DNA of 6,700 nucleotides, taken from positions 1-6,700 of the forward strand of contig CAMZHB010000095.1 in the NCBI GenBank assembly GCA_947306605.1, in the 5' to 3' direction. The stretch comes from an uncultured Prevotellaceae bacterium. Its GTDB lineage: Bacteria; Bacteroidota; Bacteroidia; Bacteroidales; Bacteroidaceae. The stretch's first letter is position 1; each line of letters opens with the position of its first letter. Positions 1-5,482 of the stretch are shown here, piece after piece. The notes beneath the pieces were generated by a model. The model was not told the DNA's origin. It worked only from the letters and a program-made list of their open reading frames with translations, and did not search any database. Both the position numbers and the translations under genes were made by a program.

Positions 1-525
1 AGTGAACGCTACCTTACGACGCTTCATCTGAAACGCTTGCAGGACGTGCTGACGGGCATACCCTATGAGCACGTCGTGGTGTTGGTCAACAGCGACGTTT
101 ATGGGGGCGGGGGAATTTATAATCTTTATATGCTTTCGTCGGCGCACCACAAGTATTCGCTGCCAGTCATGGTTCATGAGTTCGGCCATAGTTTTGCGGG
201 GCTGGGCGACGAATATGCTTATGGTGACGACGAACCTTACTTTCACGAAGGTGTGGAACCGTGGGAACAGAACCTGACTACGCTGGCCGACTTCGGTTCC
301 AAGTGGGCCGACATGGTGCCTCAGGGCGTGGCGGTGCCCACTCCGGCGCCCGAGGGTAAAGACAAGGACACGGAGAGCGTAGGTGTGTACGAGGGCGGGG
401 GATATCTCTCGAAGGGAGTCTATCGCCCTGCGCCCGATTGCCGTATGAAGGTGAACGATGTGCCGCAGTTCTGCCCCGTGTGCCGACGTACCATCGAGCG
501 TGTCGTGCGTTTCTACACCGAGTAA
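1..525 (+). CDS. M64 family zinc metallopeptidase (IgA-peptidase-like), C-terminal part
   Basis: The frame is open from the first base, so the 5' end lies outside the window; 174 residues are visible before the TAA. The zinc-binding core HEFGHSFAGLGDEY runs from visible residue 59, with His59, Glu60 and His63 as metal and catalytic residues and Asp70 as the probable third ligand. This matches the HExxHxxxxLxDEY signature of MEROPS family M64. A Cys-rich end follows (Cys147, then FCPVC with Cys158 and Cys161), also usual for this family. Bacteroidota homologues are normally secreted or surface proteins with an N-terminal domain ahead of the catalytic one; that part and any signal peptide are not visible. 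The natural substrate is unknown; the family name comes from an IgA-cleaving Clostridium enzyme and does not show IgA cleavage here. The gene converges on thrA with 3 bases between stop codons. The internal TTG at 37 is not a real start. Confidence 0.93.
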   Translation, partial: SERYLTTLHLKRLQDVLTGIPYEHVVVLVNSDVYGGGGIYNLYMLSSAHHKYSLPVMVHEFGHSFAGLGDEYAYGDDEPYFHEGVEPWEQNLTTLADFGSKWADMVPQGVAVPTPAPEGKDKDTESVGVYEGGGYLSKGVYRPAPDCRMKVNDVPQFCPVCRRTIERVVRFYTE

Positions 526-528
526 GCG

Positions 529-2958
529 TCAGATGTTTGCCACACGCATGATGTCGGCAAACACACCGGCTGCGGTGACTTCGGCACCGGCTCCGTAGCC
601 TTGTATAATCATGGGATAACGGCGGTAGCGCTCTGTGGTGAGCACCACGACGTTGTTGGAGTCTTCCAACTTGTAGAAGGGGTGGTTTTCATCGACTTCA
701 ACGAGTGACACCGTGGCTTTTCCTTCGGCCCATCGGGCTACGAAGCGCAGTTTGCGGCGTTCTTGCTCCATGCGTTGCCGGCGTTGCTCAAACTCAACGT
801 CGAGTTCCTTCACGCTTTCCATGAAATCGGCGGTGCTGCCTTCGAAATACTTTTCGGGAATGAAGGGTTCGATGCGCACATCTTCCTGGTTGATGCGTTC
901 ACCGGCCTCTCTGACGAGGATGACGAGCTTTCTGAGCACGTCTTTGCCGCAGAGGTCGATGCGCGGGTCGGGCTCGCTGATTTTAGCCTCCTTTGCGAGG
1001 CGGATGACGGTGCTCAAGGGTTTTTCTGCCGAAAGGTTGTTGAAGATGAAGTTGAGCGTGCCGCTGAGCACAGCCTGTATTTCAATGACGCGGTCGCCAC
1101 TGGCACGCAGGTCGTCAATGGTTTTGATGATTGGAAGGCCCGCGCCGACGTTTGTCTCGTACAAGAACTTGACACCGTGGCTTAAAGCGGTGCTTTTGAG
1201 GGTTGCGTATGTGTCGAAAGGCGCTGAAGCGGCGATTTTGTTGGCGGTGACCACCGATATGTTGTGCTCGAGCAGCGTCTGATAGGTTGAAGCGATTTCG
1301 TCACTGGCTGTGCAATCCACGAAGACGGAGTTATAAAGATTCATGTCAACGATGGTGCGCAGCAAGTCCGACTTGTTGCACGCCGAAGCCGTTTTTAGCA
1401 TTTCGTAAGCCTGGTCCATGGGCAATCCGTCTGCGTTGAACAGGGCGCGTTTGCTGTTTGCCAGTCCCACCAGATTGAGTTTGAGCCTTCGTGTCTCCAT
1501 CAGTTCCTGCCGTTGCTCCTGTAATTGCGCGAGCAGGCTTGAGCCGACGCCGCCCACACCGCAGAGGAAGAGGTTTACAACCTGATACTCGCTGAGGAAG
1601 AAGCTGTCGTGAATGACGTTGCTGGCTTTGCGCAGGTGTTCCTGCTGTATGATGGCCGATATGTTTGTTTCCGAAGCGCCTTGGGCCACTGAAAGCACAC
1701 TGATGCCGTTCCTGCCGAGCACGCTGAACAACTTGCCGGCGATGCCCTGCGTGTTCTTCATTTGTTCACCGACGATGGCGATGGTTGAAAGCCCGTCGAT
1801 GCGCTGCATGGGGTTCATGGCGCCGGTGGCAATCTCTTTGGCAAATTCCTGGTCAAGCACGCGGCACGCTGTCTCGGCGTCGCGGGGCGTCAAACAGATG
1901 GTTGTGCTCGTTTCTGACGAAGTTTGTGCCACCATGAACACACTCAGGCCGTGCGCAGCCAAAGTAGAGAAGATACGACGGTTGACACCGATGACACCGA
2001 CCATGGACATACCGGAGACGTTAACCAACGATGTCTCTCTGATAGCCGACAGTCCGCGTACAGATTGCCTGCCTGCGGGCGCGTCACTCGTAATTAGGCT
2101 GCCCGGAAATTCGGGATGGAACGTGTTACGTACGTATATGGGGATGTTTTTCCTGCGCACCGGATAGATGGTAGGCGGGTAAACGACCTTCGCACCGAAG
2201 TTGCACAATTCCATGGCCTCGTTGTATGACAGCGTGTCAATGGGGTAGGCGTTTGGCACGATTCTGGGGTCTGCTGTCATGAACCCGTCGACGTCGGTCC
2301 ATATTTCCAGTGCTTCCGCATCAAGTGCAGCCGCCACTATGGCCGCTGTATAGTCGGAACCACCCCGACCCAGCGTCGTCGTTATGCCGGATGTGGCGTC
2401 CGATGCTATAAATCCGGGGATGACAGCTACGCTTTGCAAGCTGTCAAAACGCTCTTTGACCAGACGGTTGGTGAGTGTGTAGTCGACCATAACCTTTTCC
2501 TCGCGCCTTTCAGTTTTGATGAAATCACGCGAGTCGTATCTCACGGCGCCTTTGACCATTGCCTCGACGCAGAGAGAGGAGCAGCGTTCGCCGTAACTGA
2601 GGATGGCGTCGCTCGTGCGCGGTGTCACGTCGCGGATGAGGCATACGCCGTGCAGCAGGTCGGCCATTTCGTCGAACAGACCTTGCAGACGCTGTTTCAA
2701 CTCCGCCTGACGCGCTCCGTCATCCACGACGGCGTCGATGAGATTGTGGTGCGCAGCCACGATGTCCCGTACAACATCCTTGTATTCCGTTTTTCCCGCG
2801 CTTGCCAGCCGTGTGGCTTCTATCAGCTTGTCTGTAACTGCTTTGAGTGCGGATACGACCACGATGACGGGGCTTTTCTCCGCCTCTACAATCTTCTTGA
2901 TGTTTTGTATACCGAGAATGGAGCCGACCGAAGTCCCTCCGAATTTTAATACCTTCAT
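529..2958 (-). CDS. thrA: Bifunctional aspartokinase / homoserine dehydrogenase
   Basis: A cytosolic enzyme of 809 residues, close to E. coli ThrA and MetL in length. The N-terminal kinase phosphorylates aspartate; the C-terminal dehydrogenase reduces aspartate semialdehyde to homoserine, feeding threonine and methionine synthesis. Kinase marks are KFGGTS at 5-10, GRGGSDYTA at 198-206 and WTDVDGFMTADPR from 220. Two ACT-type regulatory domains follow, about 311-388 and 391-460, the second with QGASETNIS at 426-434. The dehydrogenase begins with a Rossmann motif GVGGVG at 467-472, then TANK (571-574), the ETNVGAGLP loop from 601, GTLNFIF (633-639) and DPRIDLCGKDVLRK with catalytic-type Lys677. 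The ATG at 2958 is chosen because MKVLKFGGTS is the standard start of the family. There is no clear Shine-Dalgarno sequence, which is normal for Bacteroidota. The ACT domains suggest feedback control, probably by threonine (inference). Neither thrB nor thrC follows; the next gene is convergent. Confidence 0.97.
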   Translation of the reverse strand: MKVLKFGGTSVGSILGIQNIKKIVEAEKSPVIVVVSALKAVTDKLIEATRLASAGKTEYKDVVRDIVAAHHNLIDAVVDDGARQAELKQRLQGLFDEMADLLHGVCLIRDVTPRTSDAILSYGERCSSLCVEAMVKGAVRYDSRDFIKTERREEKVMVDYTLTNRLVKERFDSLQSVAVIPGFIASDATSGITTTLGRGGSDYTAAIVAAALDAEALEIWTDVDGFMTADPRIVPNAYPIDTLSYNEAMELCNFGAKVVYPPTIYPVRRKNIPIYVRNTFHPEFPGSLITSDAPAGRQSVRGLSAIRETSLVNVSGMSMVGVIGVNRRIFSTLAAHGLSVFMVAQTSSETSTTICLTPRDAETACRVLDQEFAKEIATGAMNPMQRIDGLSTIAIVGEQMKNTQGIAGKLFSVLGRNGISVLSVAQGASETNISAIIQQEHLRKASNVIHDSFFLSEYQVVNLFLCGVGGVGSSLLAQLQEQRQELMETRRLKLNLVGLANSKRALFNADGLPMDQAYEMLKTASACNKSDLLRTIVDMNLYNSVFVDCTASDEIASTYQTLLEHNISVVTANKIAASAPFDTYATLKSTALSHGVKFLYETNVGAGLPIIKTIDDLRASGDRVIEIQAVLSGTLNFIFNNLSAEKPLSTVIRLAKEAKISEPDPRIDLCGKDVLRKLVILVREAGERINQEDVRIEPFIPEKYFEGSTADFMESVKELDVEFEQRRQRMEQERRKLRFVARWAEGKATVSLVEVDENHPFYKLEDSNNVVVLTTERYRRYPMIIQGYGAGAEVTAAGVFADIMRVANI

Positions 2959-2980
2959 GAATTTTTGATTGGAATTTAAT

Positions 2981-2996
2981 GTGTACGTCAGTACAC
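2981..2996 (-). promoter_or_regulatory. Hairpin or palindrome just upstream of thrA
   Basis: GTGTAC and GTACAC form a perfect 6-bp stem closed by a 4-base loop, 22 bases before the thrA start codon. No T-run follows in either direction, so it is not an intrinsic terminator. It could be an RNA stem near the ribosome entry site, or a DNA operator. The stop codon of the 33-codon leader frame lies in its loop. A 6-bp palindrome can arise by chance, so its function is uncertain. Confidence 0.35.
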
Positions 2997-3042
2997 GGTT
3001 GAAAAGTCTAAGAATAATCTGTGGAAATCACTCCATAACATA

Positions 3043-3074
3043 CCTGTGCCGCCCCTCAGGGCATCAGGCCCTGA
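3043..3074 (-). promoter_or_regulatory. Two mutually exclusive hairpins in the putative thrA leader
   Basis: On the minus strand, hairpin A pairs TCAGGGC (3074-3068) with GCCCTGA (3062-3056), a perfect 7-bp stem with a 5-base loop. Hairpin B pairs CCTG/CAGG and TGCC/GGCA (3068-3060 with 3050-3043), 8 bp with one bulged base and a 9-base loop. The two share 3056-3068, so they cannot form together. Such overlap is typical of attenuators and riboswitch expression platforms. No U-run follows B, so a terminator is not evident; any control would more likely act on translation, RNA stability or Rho access. The stop codon of the 23-codon leader frame is the last three bases of hairpin A. The pairings are seen directly; the regulatory role is inferred. 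Confidence 0.4.
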
Positions 3075-3146
3075 CGACGTGCATCGCATGGCGAATAATT
3101 GTAGTGACAAGTACGTCTTCTTTCCATATAAATACTTTTCAAAGGG

Positions 3147-3154
3147 CAAAAGTA
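3147..3154 (-). promoter_or_regulatory. Candidate -7 promoter box for thrA
   Basis: TACTTTTG on the minus strand fits the Bacteroidota -7 consensus TAnnTTTG exactly and is followed by C, as is common. It lies 188 bases before the thrA start. No good TTTG is present at the usual -33 distance, so the upstream element is weak or absent. It is the closest consensus box I found upstream of thrA. Confidence 0.5.
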
Positions 3155-3210
3155 CAAAGTTTTTCCCATTTGGCTCTGAAATTGCCCCGTTTTTCTTGTT
3201 TCAGTCCCCG

Positions 3211-3218
3211 CAAAAGTA
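3211..3218 (-). promoter_or_regulatory. Second candidate -7 promoter box, copy of the thrA-proximal one
   Basis: This is another TACTTTTG on the minus strand, 64 bases upstream of the first. The 11 plus-strand bases GCAAAAGTACA (3210-3220) recur exactly at 3146-3156. It may be a second, distal start for thrA, or a chance copy in A/T-rich spacer. No clear -33 TTTG accompanies it. Confidence 0.3.
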
Positions 3219-3272
3219 CATTTTTCATGCTTTTCCCCGGCCGTTTCCCCATAATGTCGCTTTTGAGAGACA

Positions 3273-3297
3273 ATGTGCCGCAAACTGTGCGGAACAT
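3273..3297. repeat. Imperfect inverted repeat (ATGT-n-CCGCA, 5-base centre, TGCGG-n-ACAT)
   Basis: The arms pair 5 bp inside (CCGCA/TGCGG) and 4 bp outside (ATGT/ACAT), with one mismatched pair between and a 5-base centre. It lies between the tRNA terminator and the distal thrA promoter box and belongs to no gene. It could be a transcription factor operator or a small RNA hairpin. No T-run follows on either strand, so it is not a terminator. Confidence 0.4.
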
Positions 3298-3320
3298 AAA
3301 GCGCCGTAACCCGTACATGG

Positions 3321-3360
3321 GAAAAAATATAAGGCACTTGGCAGACGCCAAATGCCTTAT
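3321..3360 (-). terminator. Intrinsic terminator of tRNA-Leu
   Basis: On the minus strand a stem of ATAAGGCA/TGCCTTAT (8 bp) continues, after one mismatch, into TTGGC/GCCAA (5 bp) around a 4-base loop. A run of six T follows (3327-3322). It begins 25 bases past the tRNA discriminator base, so it should end the tRNA transcript and isolate it from thrA on the same strand. Confidence 0.88.
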
Positions 3361-3385
3361 TCCTAATTTCATTTCCTCTCTGCGG

Positions 3386-3466
3386 TGCGCCTGACAGGAC
3401 TCGAACCTGCACGTCATAGACACCAGATCCTAAGTCTGGCGCGTCTACCAATTCCGCCACAAGCGC
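3386..3466 (-). tRNA. tRNA-Leu, anticodon UAG (reads CUA)
   Basis: The acceptor arms GCGCTTG (from 3466) and CAGGCGC (ending 3387) pair over 7 bp with one G-T wobble, and A at 3386 is the discriminator. The anticodon stem CCAGA/TCTGG encloses the 7-base loop CTTAGGA, giving anticodon TAG and leucine identity. The T arm GCAGG-TTCGAGT-CCTGT is intact, and the variable region can form a short GTC/GAC stem, as expected of a class II tRNA. CCA is not encoded (CCG follows the discriminator), so it must be added after transcription. The gene stands alone, with a promoter box upstream and an intrinsic terminator downstream. Confidence 0.95.
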
Positions 3467-3479
3467 GTGAAATCGGATG

Positions 3480-3487
3480 CAAAGTTA
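3480..3487 (-). promoter_or_regulatory. -7 promoter box of tRNA-Leu
   Basis: TAACTTTG on the minus strand, followed by C, matches the Bacteroidota -7 consensus TAnnTTTG exactly, 13 bases before the mature tRNA 5' end. The only nearby TTTG upstream is about 14 bases away, shorter than the usual spacing, so the -33 element is poor. Confidence 0.65.
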
Positions 3488-3519
3488 GTGATTTTGCAGG
3501 ACAAACATGGGAATGCGCA

Positions 3520-3538
3520 GGAAAAAGTGCGTTTTTCC
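3520..3538 (-). terminator. Possible weak terminator after the S41 gene
   Basis: GGAAAAA and TTTTTCC form a perfect 7-bp stem around a 5-base loop, 12 bases past the S41 stop codon. The stem is mostly A-T, and no separate T-run follows; the T's are in the 3' arm itself. It could end the parC-DUF3316-S41 transcript weakly, or be chance. Without it, transcription could run on into the tRNA. Confidence 0.3.
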
Positions 3539-3550
3539 GCAACGGCAGAT

Positions 3551-4576
3551 TTATTGGCGCAGGTAGGCGCGTGCGGTTTCTATGATGTTGTCGCGTCCCA
3601 CGATGAGGTCTTCGGCGGTCATGTTGACGGCGATGTCGGGTTCTATGCCTTCTTCCGCCGATTGTTTGTTGGAGTCGTACATAGGGCAAGCCGAGAAGCG
3701 CAGCGACCAGCCGTTTGGAAGTTCGGCGTGAAAGGGCATGCCGGCGCCGCCACCGCTTTTGGCTCCCATGAGGATGACTTTGGGACATGCCCTGGCGTAC
3801 ATGGCGAAGGCGTTTGCGGCACTAAAGGTGCTGCGGTTCGTAAGTACGACGGCGCGTTTCTGCCATCGCATGCCCTCGGCGGGTTTCAGTTTGACGGGTT
3901 TCAATGACGAGATGGCGTTGTGGGCAGGTCCGGTCTTGTGAGCCATATATCCGGCGGTGATTTCCTGATTTGTGAAGCAGCCGGCGAGACTTTGTGCCGA
4001 TGACAGCAGACCTCCGTCGTTGTTACGTACGTCAATGATGAGCCCGTCACAAATGGCGAGTTTCGTAAATATGGCATTGAGATTGCCACTGCCGATATTC
4101 TGGTCGAATGAGCCGCAGTAGATGTAGCCTATGTTGTCTTCGAGGATGCGATACTTCATTCCGGCAGAGAGCATGTAGCTTGTGCCGAGATATTTGCGCA
4201 AGAGGCTGTCGCTGAAGTTTGAGGGATATTGTTCAAACCAGTCCCAATAGCGTGCCACGTTGAATGAAGACGTGAGGTTGACGTGTCCGTCGCGGAGTTC
4301 GCGAATCATACGGGCGCACACCTCAAAGAGTTGCTCGCCTGTCATGCTTGGTGTGAGAAATTGGCGGTACTTTTCGTGGACTGTGTTCCAGTCGAGACCG
4401 TACGTGTCGGCTTTTTCCTGAAAGAAGCAGTAGTGCTCGTCGAGCAGGTGCCACAAGGCTTCGAAGTTGCCCGACGGCGTGTTGTCGAAGTCGTCTTCAG
4501 TGACGCACCGGCTGAAGATGGCTGCTGTGAGGCAGGCGATGAGTATGGGGAGGAGGTTTGTGGCGCGTTTCATCAT
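3551..4576 (-). CDS. S41 family peptidase, probable lipoprotein
   Basis: The 341-residue protein has a hydrophobic N-terminus and Cys24 followed by VTEDDFDN, an acidic stretch like that after the lipidated Cys of Bacteroidota lipoproteins. The lipobox FSRC is atypical, with Arg at -1; Cys15 (LIAC) is the alternative. The product is probably in the periplasm or outer membrane. A tricorn-C1-like region (about 37-105, ending RDGHVNL with His98) precedes the S41 fold. The fold shows IIDVRNNDGG (180-189), TNRSTFSAANAF (246-257) with Ser252 the likely nucleophile, SGGGAGMPF (274-282) and GIEPDIAV (310-317). The layout fits S41 peptidases of the Ser/His type rather than CtpA-like Ser/Lys enzymes; no PDZ domain is obvious. 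The start codon overlaps the stop of the upstream gene in ATGA, implying coupled translation; a second ATG follows immediately at 4573. The substrate is unknown. Confidence 0.88.
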   Translation of the reverse strand: MMKRATNLLPILIACLTAAIFSRCVTEDDFDNTPSGNFEALWHLLDEHYCFFQEKADTYGLDWNTVHEKYRQFLTPSMTGEQLFEVCARMIRELRDGHVNLTSSFNVARYWDWFEQYPSNFSDSLLRKYLGTSYMLSAGMKYRILEDNIGYIYCGSFDQNIGSGNLNAIFTKLAICDGLIIDVRNNDGGLLSSAQSLAGCFTNQEITAGYMAHKTGPAHNAISSLKPVKLKPAEGMRWQKRAVVLTNRSTFSAANAFAMYARACPKVILMGAKSGGGAGMPFHAELPNGWSLRFSACPMYDSNKQSAEEGIEPDIAVNMTAEDLIVGRDNIIETARAYLRQ

Positions 4577-5403
4577 GGTTGTTTGCGGTTAGGTTTTATG
4601 AGTTGGAATTGCTTAACATAGCCCAGCATGAAGGCATGTGACCAATCGTGGCTCTTAAGATGGTTGACGTGGCTCTGACGTATGTTGCAAAGGTAGCCAA
4701 GCCGGATTGTGTGGTTACCGAGCGGCATGTCGAGGGAGAGCATCTGGGAGATGTTGAAAGCTTGGAACAAGTGGGTGGCGCAGATGTTGTGGTCGTAGTT
4801 TCCCAAAGAGAATATCTCGTAGTACGACTGCGTGTAATTGGGCGAGAACATTGCTCCGACGAGGGGCAGGTCGGCTTGGTAGCGCGCTGTGAACGACTTG
4901 CCGAGGCATTGGAAACGGTATGACGCGGCGGCAGACAAGCCTGCGTCGACGGCTATGCGTGCTTGGGCGGGGTTGTTGCCGTTCCGTGTGTTGTATGCAA
5001 AACCCAGGTGTGTGCCTATGGCAGGTCCGGCCTGCAGTGTCAGGCTCTCGCTCGGTTGCCACTGGTATCGCCAGGCGAAAGTCCAGTCTACCATCCCTGA
5101 AATGGTCTTTGCATCGTCGGTAGGTGACTTACAATAAGCGATATGTCCCTGAAGAGTGTTCTGATATGCCACACGGTCGTTCATGAGATGGGTCAGGCGG
5201 GCGTGTTCGCGCAAGATGCGGACTTCTGTGCCCGTGTATTCGAGCGGTGAGAGGTATGTGTCGAGCAGGTTGTGGTATCCGACACCGAACAAGGAGGCGT
5301 GACTGCGCAGCAGGGTGGGGTCGCCGGCCTCTTGGGCGCGTGTGCCGACGGGGATGAGGGCTATGGCCAGGCAGACAACCGACACCGTGCGGACAACACG
5401 CAT
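4573..5403 (-). CDS. DUF3316-like exported protein, probable outer-membrane beta-barrel
   Basis: From ATG 5403 the protein has 276 residues. It begins with a clear Sec signal peptide: Arg2/Arg5, a hydrophobic core from about 7 to 19, and a probable cut after GTRA at 23. An in-frame ATG at 5445 would add 14 residues ahead of that signal; I prefer 5403 because it gives a normal-length leader, but 5445 (290 residues) is possible. The mature part is rich in alternating aromatic/polar strands with short turns and ends in a strand-like HAFMLGYVKQFQLI, suggesting a beta-barrel. The NYTQSYYEIFSLGN segment resembles DUF3316 proteins of Bacteroidota; that assignment is from memory of the family. Its function is unknown. 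It lies 79 bases (or 37) after parC with no terminator between and overlaps the S41 start by 4 bases, so it probably acts with, or at least is made alongside, that peptidase. Confidence 0.8.
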   Translation of the reverse strand: MRVVRTVSVVCLAIALIPVGTRAQEAGDPTLLRSHASLFGVGYHNLLDTYLSPLEYTGTEVRILREHARLTHLMNDRVAYQNTLQGHIAYCKSPTDDAKTISGMVDWTFAWRYQWQPSESLTLQAGPAIGTHLGFAYNTRNGNNPAQARIAVDAGLSAAASYRFQCLGKSFTARYQADLPLVGAMFSPNYTQSYYEIFSLGNYDHNICATHLFQAFNISQMLSLDMPLGNHTIRLGYLCNIRQSHVNHLKSHDWSHAFMLGYVKQFQLIKPNRKQP

Positions 5404-5482
5404 GATACGGAATTCCGAGTGTGGGATAGTTTTTCCTATGTGCATGATGCGCTGTCCGGTGTTTGAGATGGTTTTCGCCGTG

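Larger units (their letters stand above)
2959..3385 (-). other. Intergenic region between thrA and tRNA-Leu, including a possible thrA leader
   Basis: There is no credible protein gene in these 427 bases. Reading away from the tRNA on the minus strand, it holds the tRNA terminator, an inverted repeat at 3273-3297, two TACTTTTG boxes at 3211-3218 and 3147-3154, alternative hairpins at 3043-3074 and another hairpin at 2981-2996. If transcription starts about 7 bases past the proximal box, near 3140, thrA would carry a leader of roughly 180 nt. Two very short open frames lie in that leader: one at 3127-3056 (23 codons) and one at 3089-2988 (33 codons). The first has five Arg codons and one Thr codon, and the second has three Thr codons, so neither has the Thr/Ile run of a classic threonine attenuator. 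I recognise no known riboswitch. Confidence 0.55.

Noticed and set aside
713..1282. Long plus-strand frames within thrA (also 763-1185, 1613-2167, 2434-2949)
   Set aside because: They are antisense to conserved thrA codons, have low-complexity Ser/Arg- or Val-rich compositions, and resemble no family. They follow from the codon bias of thrA.
3043..3074. TPP or other known riboswitch in the thrA leader
   Set aside because: CTGAT and CTGAG strings occur, but the conserved cores of TPP, SAM, cobalamin and lysine riboswitches are absent by eye.
3056..3460. 134-residue minus-strand open frame beginning MAELVDAPDLGSG
   Set aside because: Its start is the translated tRNA-Leu gene, a well-known false protein call, and it then runs through the tRNA terminator. 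Only its last 23 codons are discussed, as a possible leader frame.
3386..3466. tRNA-Leu as an integration site for a mobile element
   Set aside because: No integrase or duplicated tRNA 3' end is seen, and both flanks hold ordinary chromosomal genes.
3385..3585. 66-residue plus-strand frame beginning MRLTGLEPARH
   Set aside because: This is the antisense translation of the same tRNA, another common artefact; it has no domain and runs into the S41 gene.
3414..3788. 124-residue minus-strand frame over the S41 3' end and tRNA
   Set aside because: It is an out-of-frame, Arg/His-rich translation that overlaps the S41 C-terminus and the tRNA.
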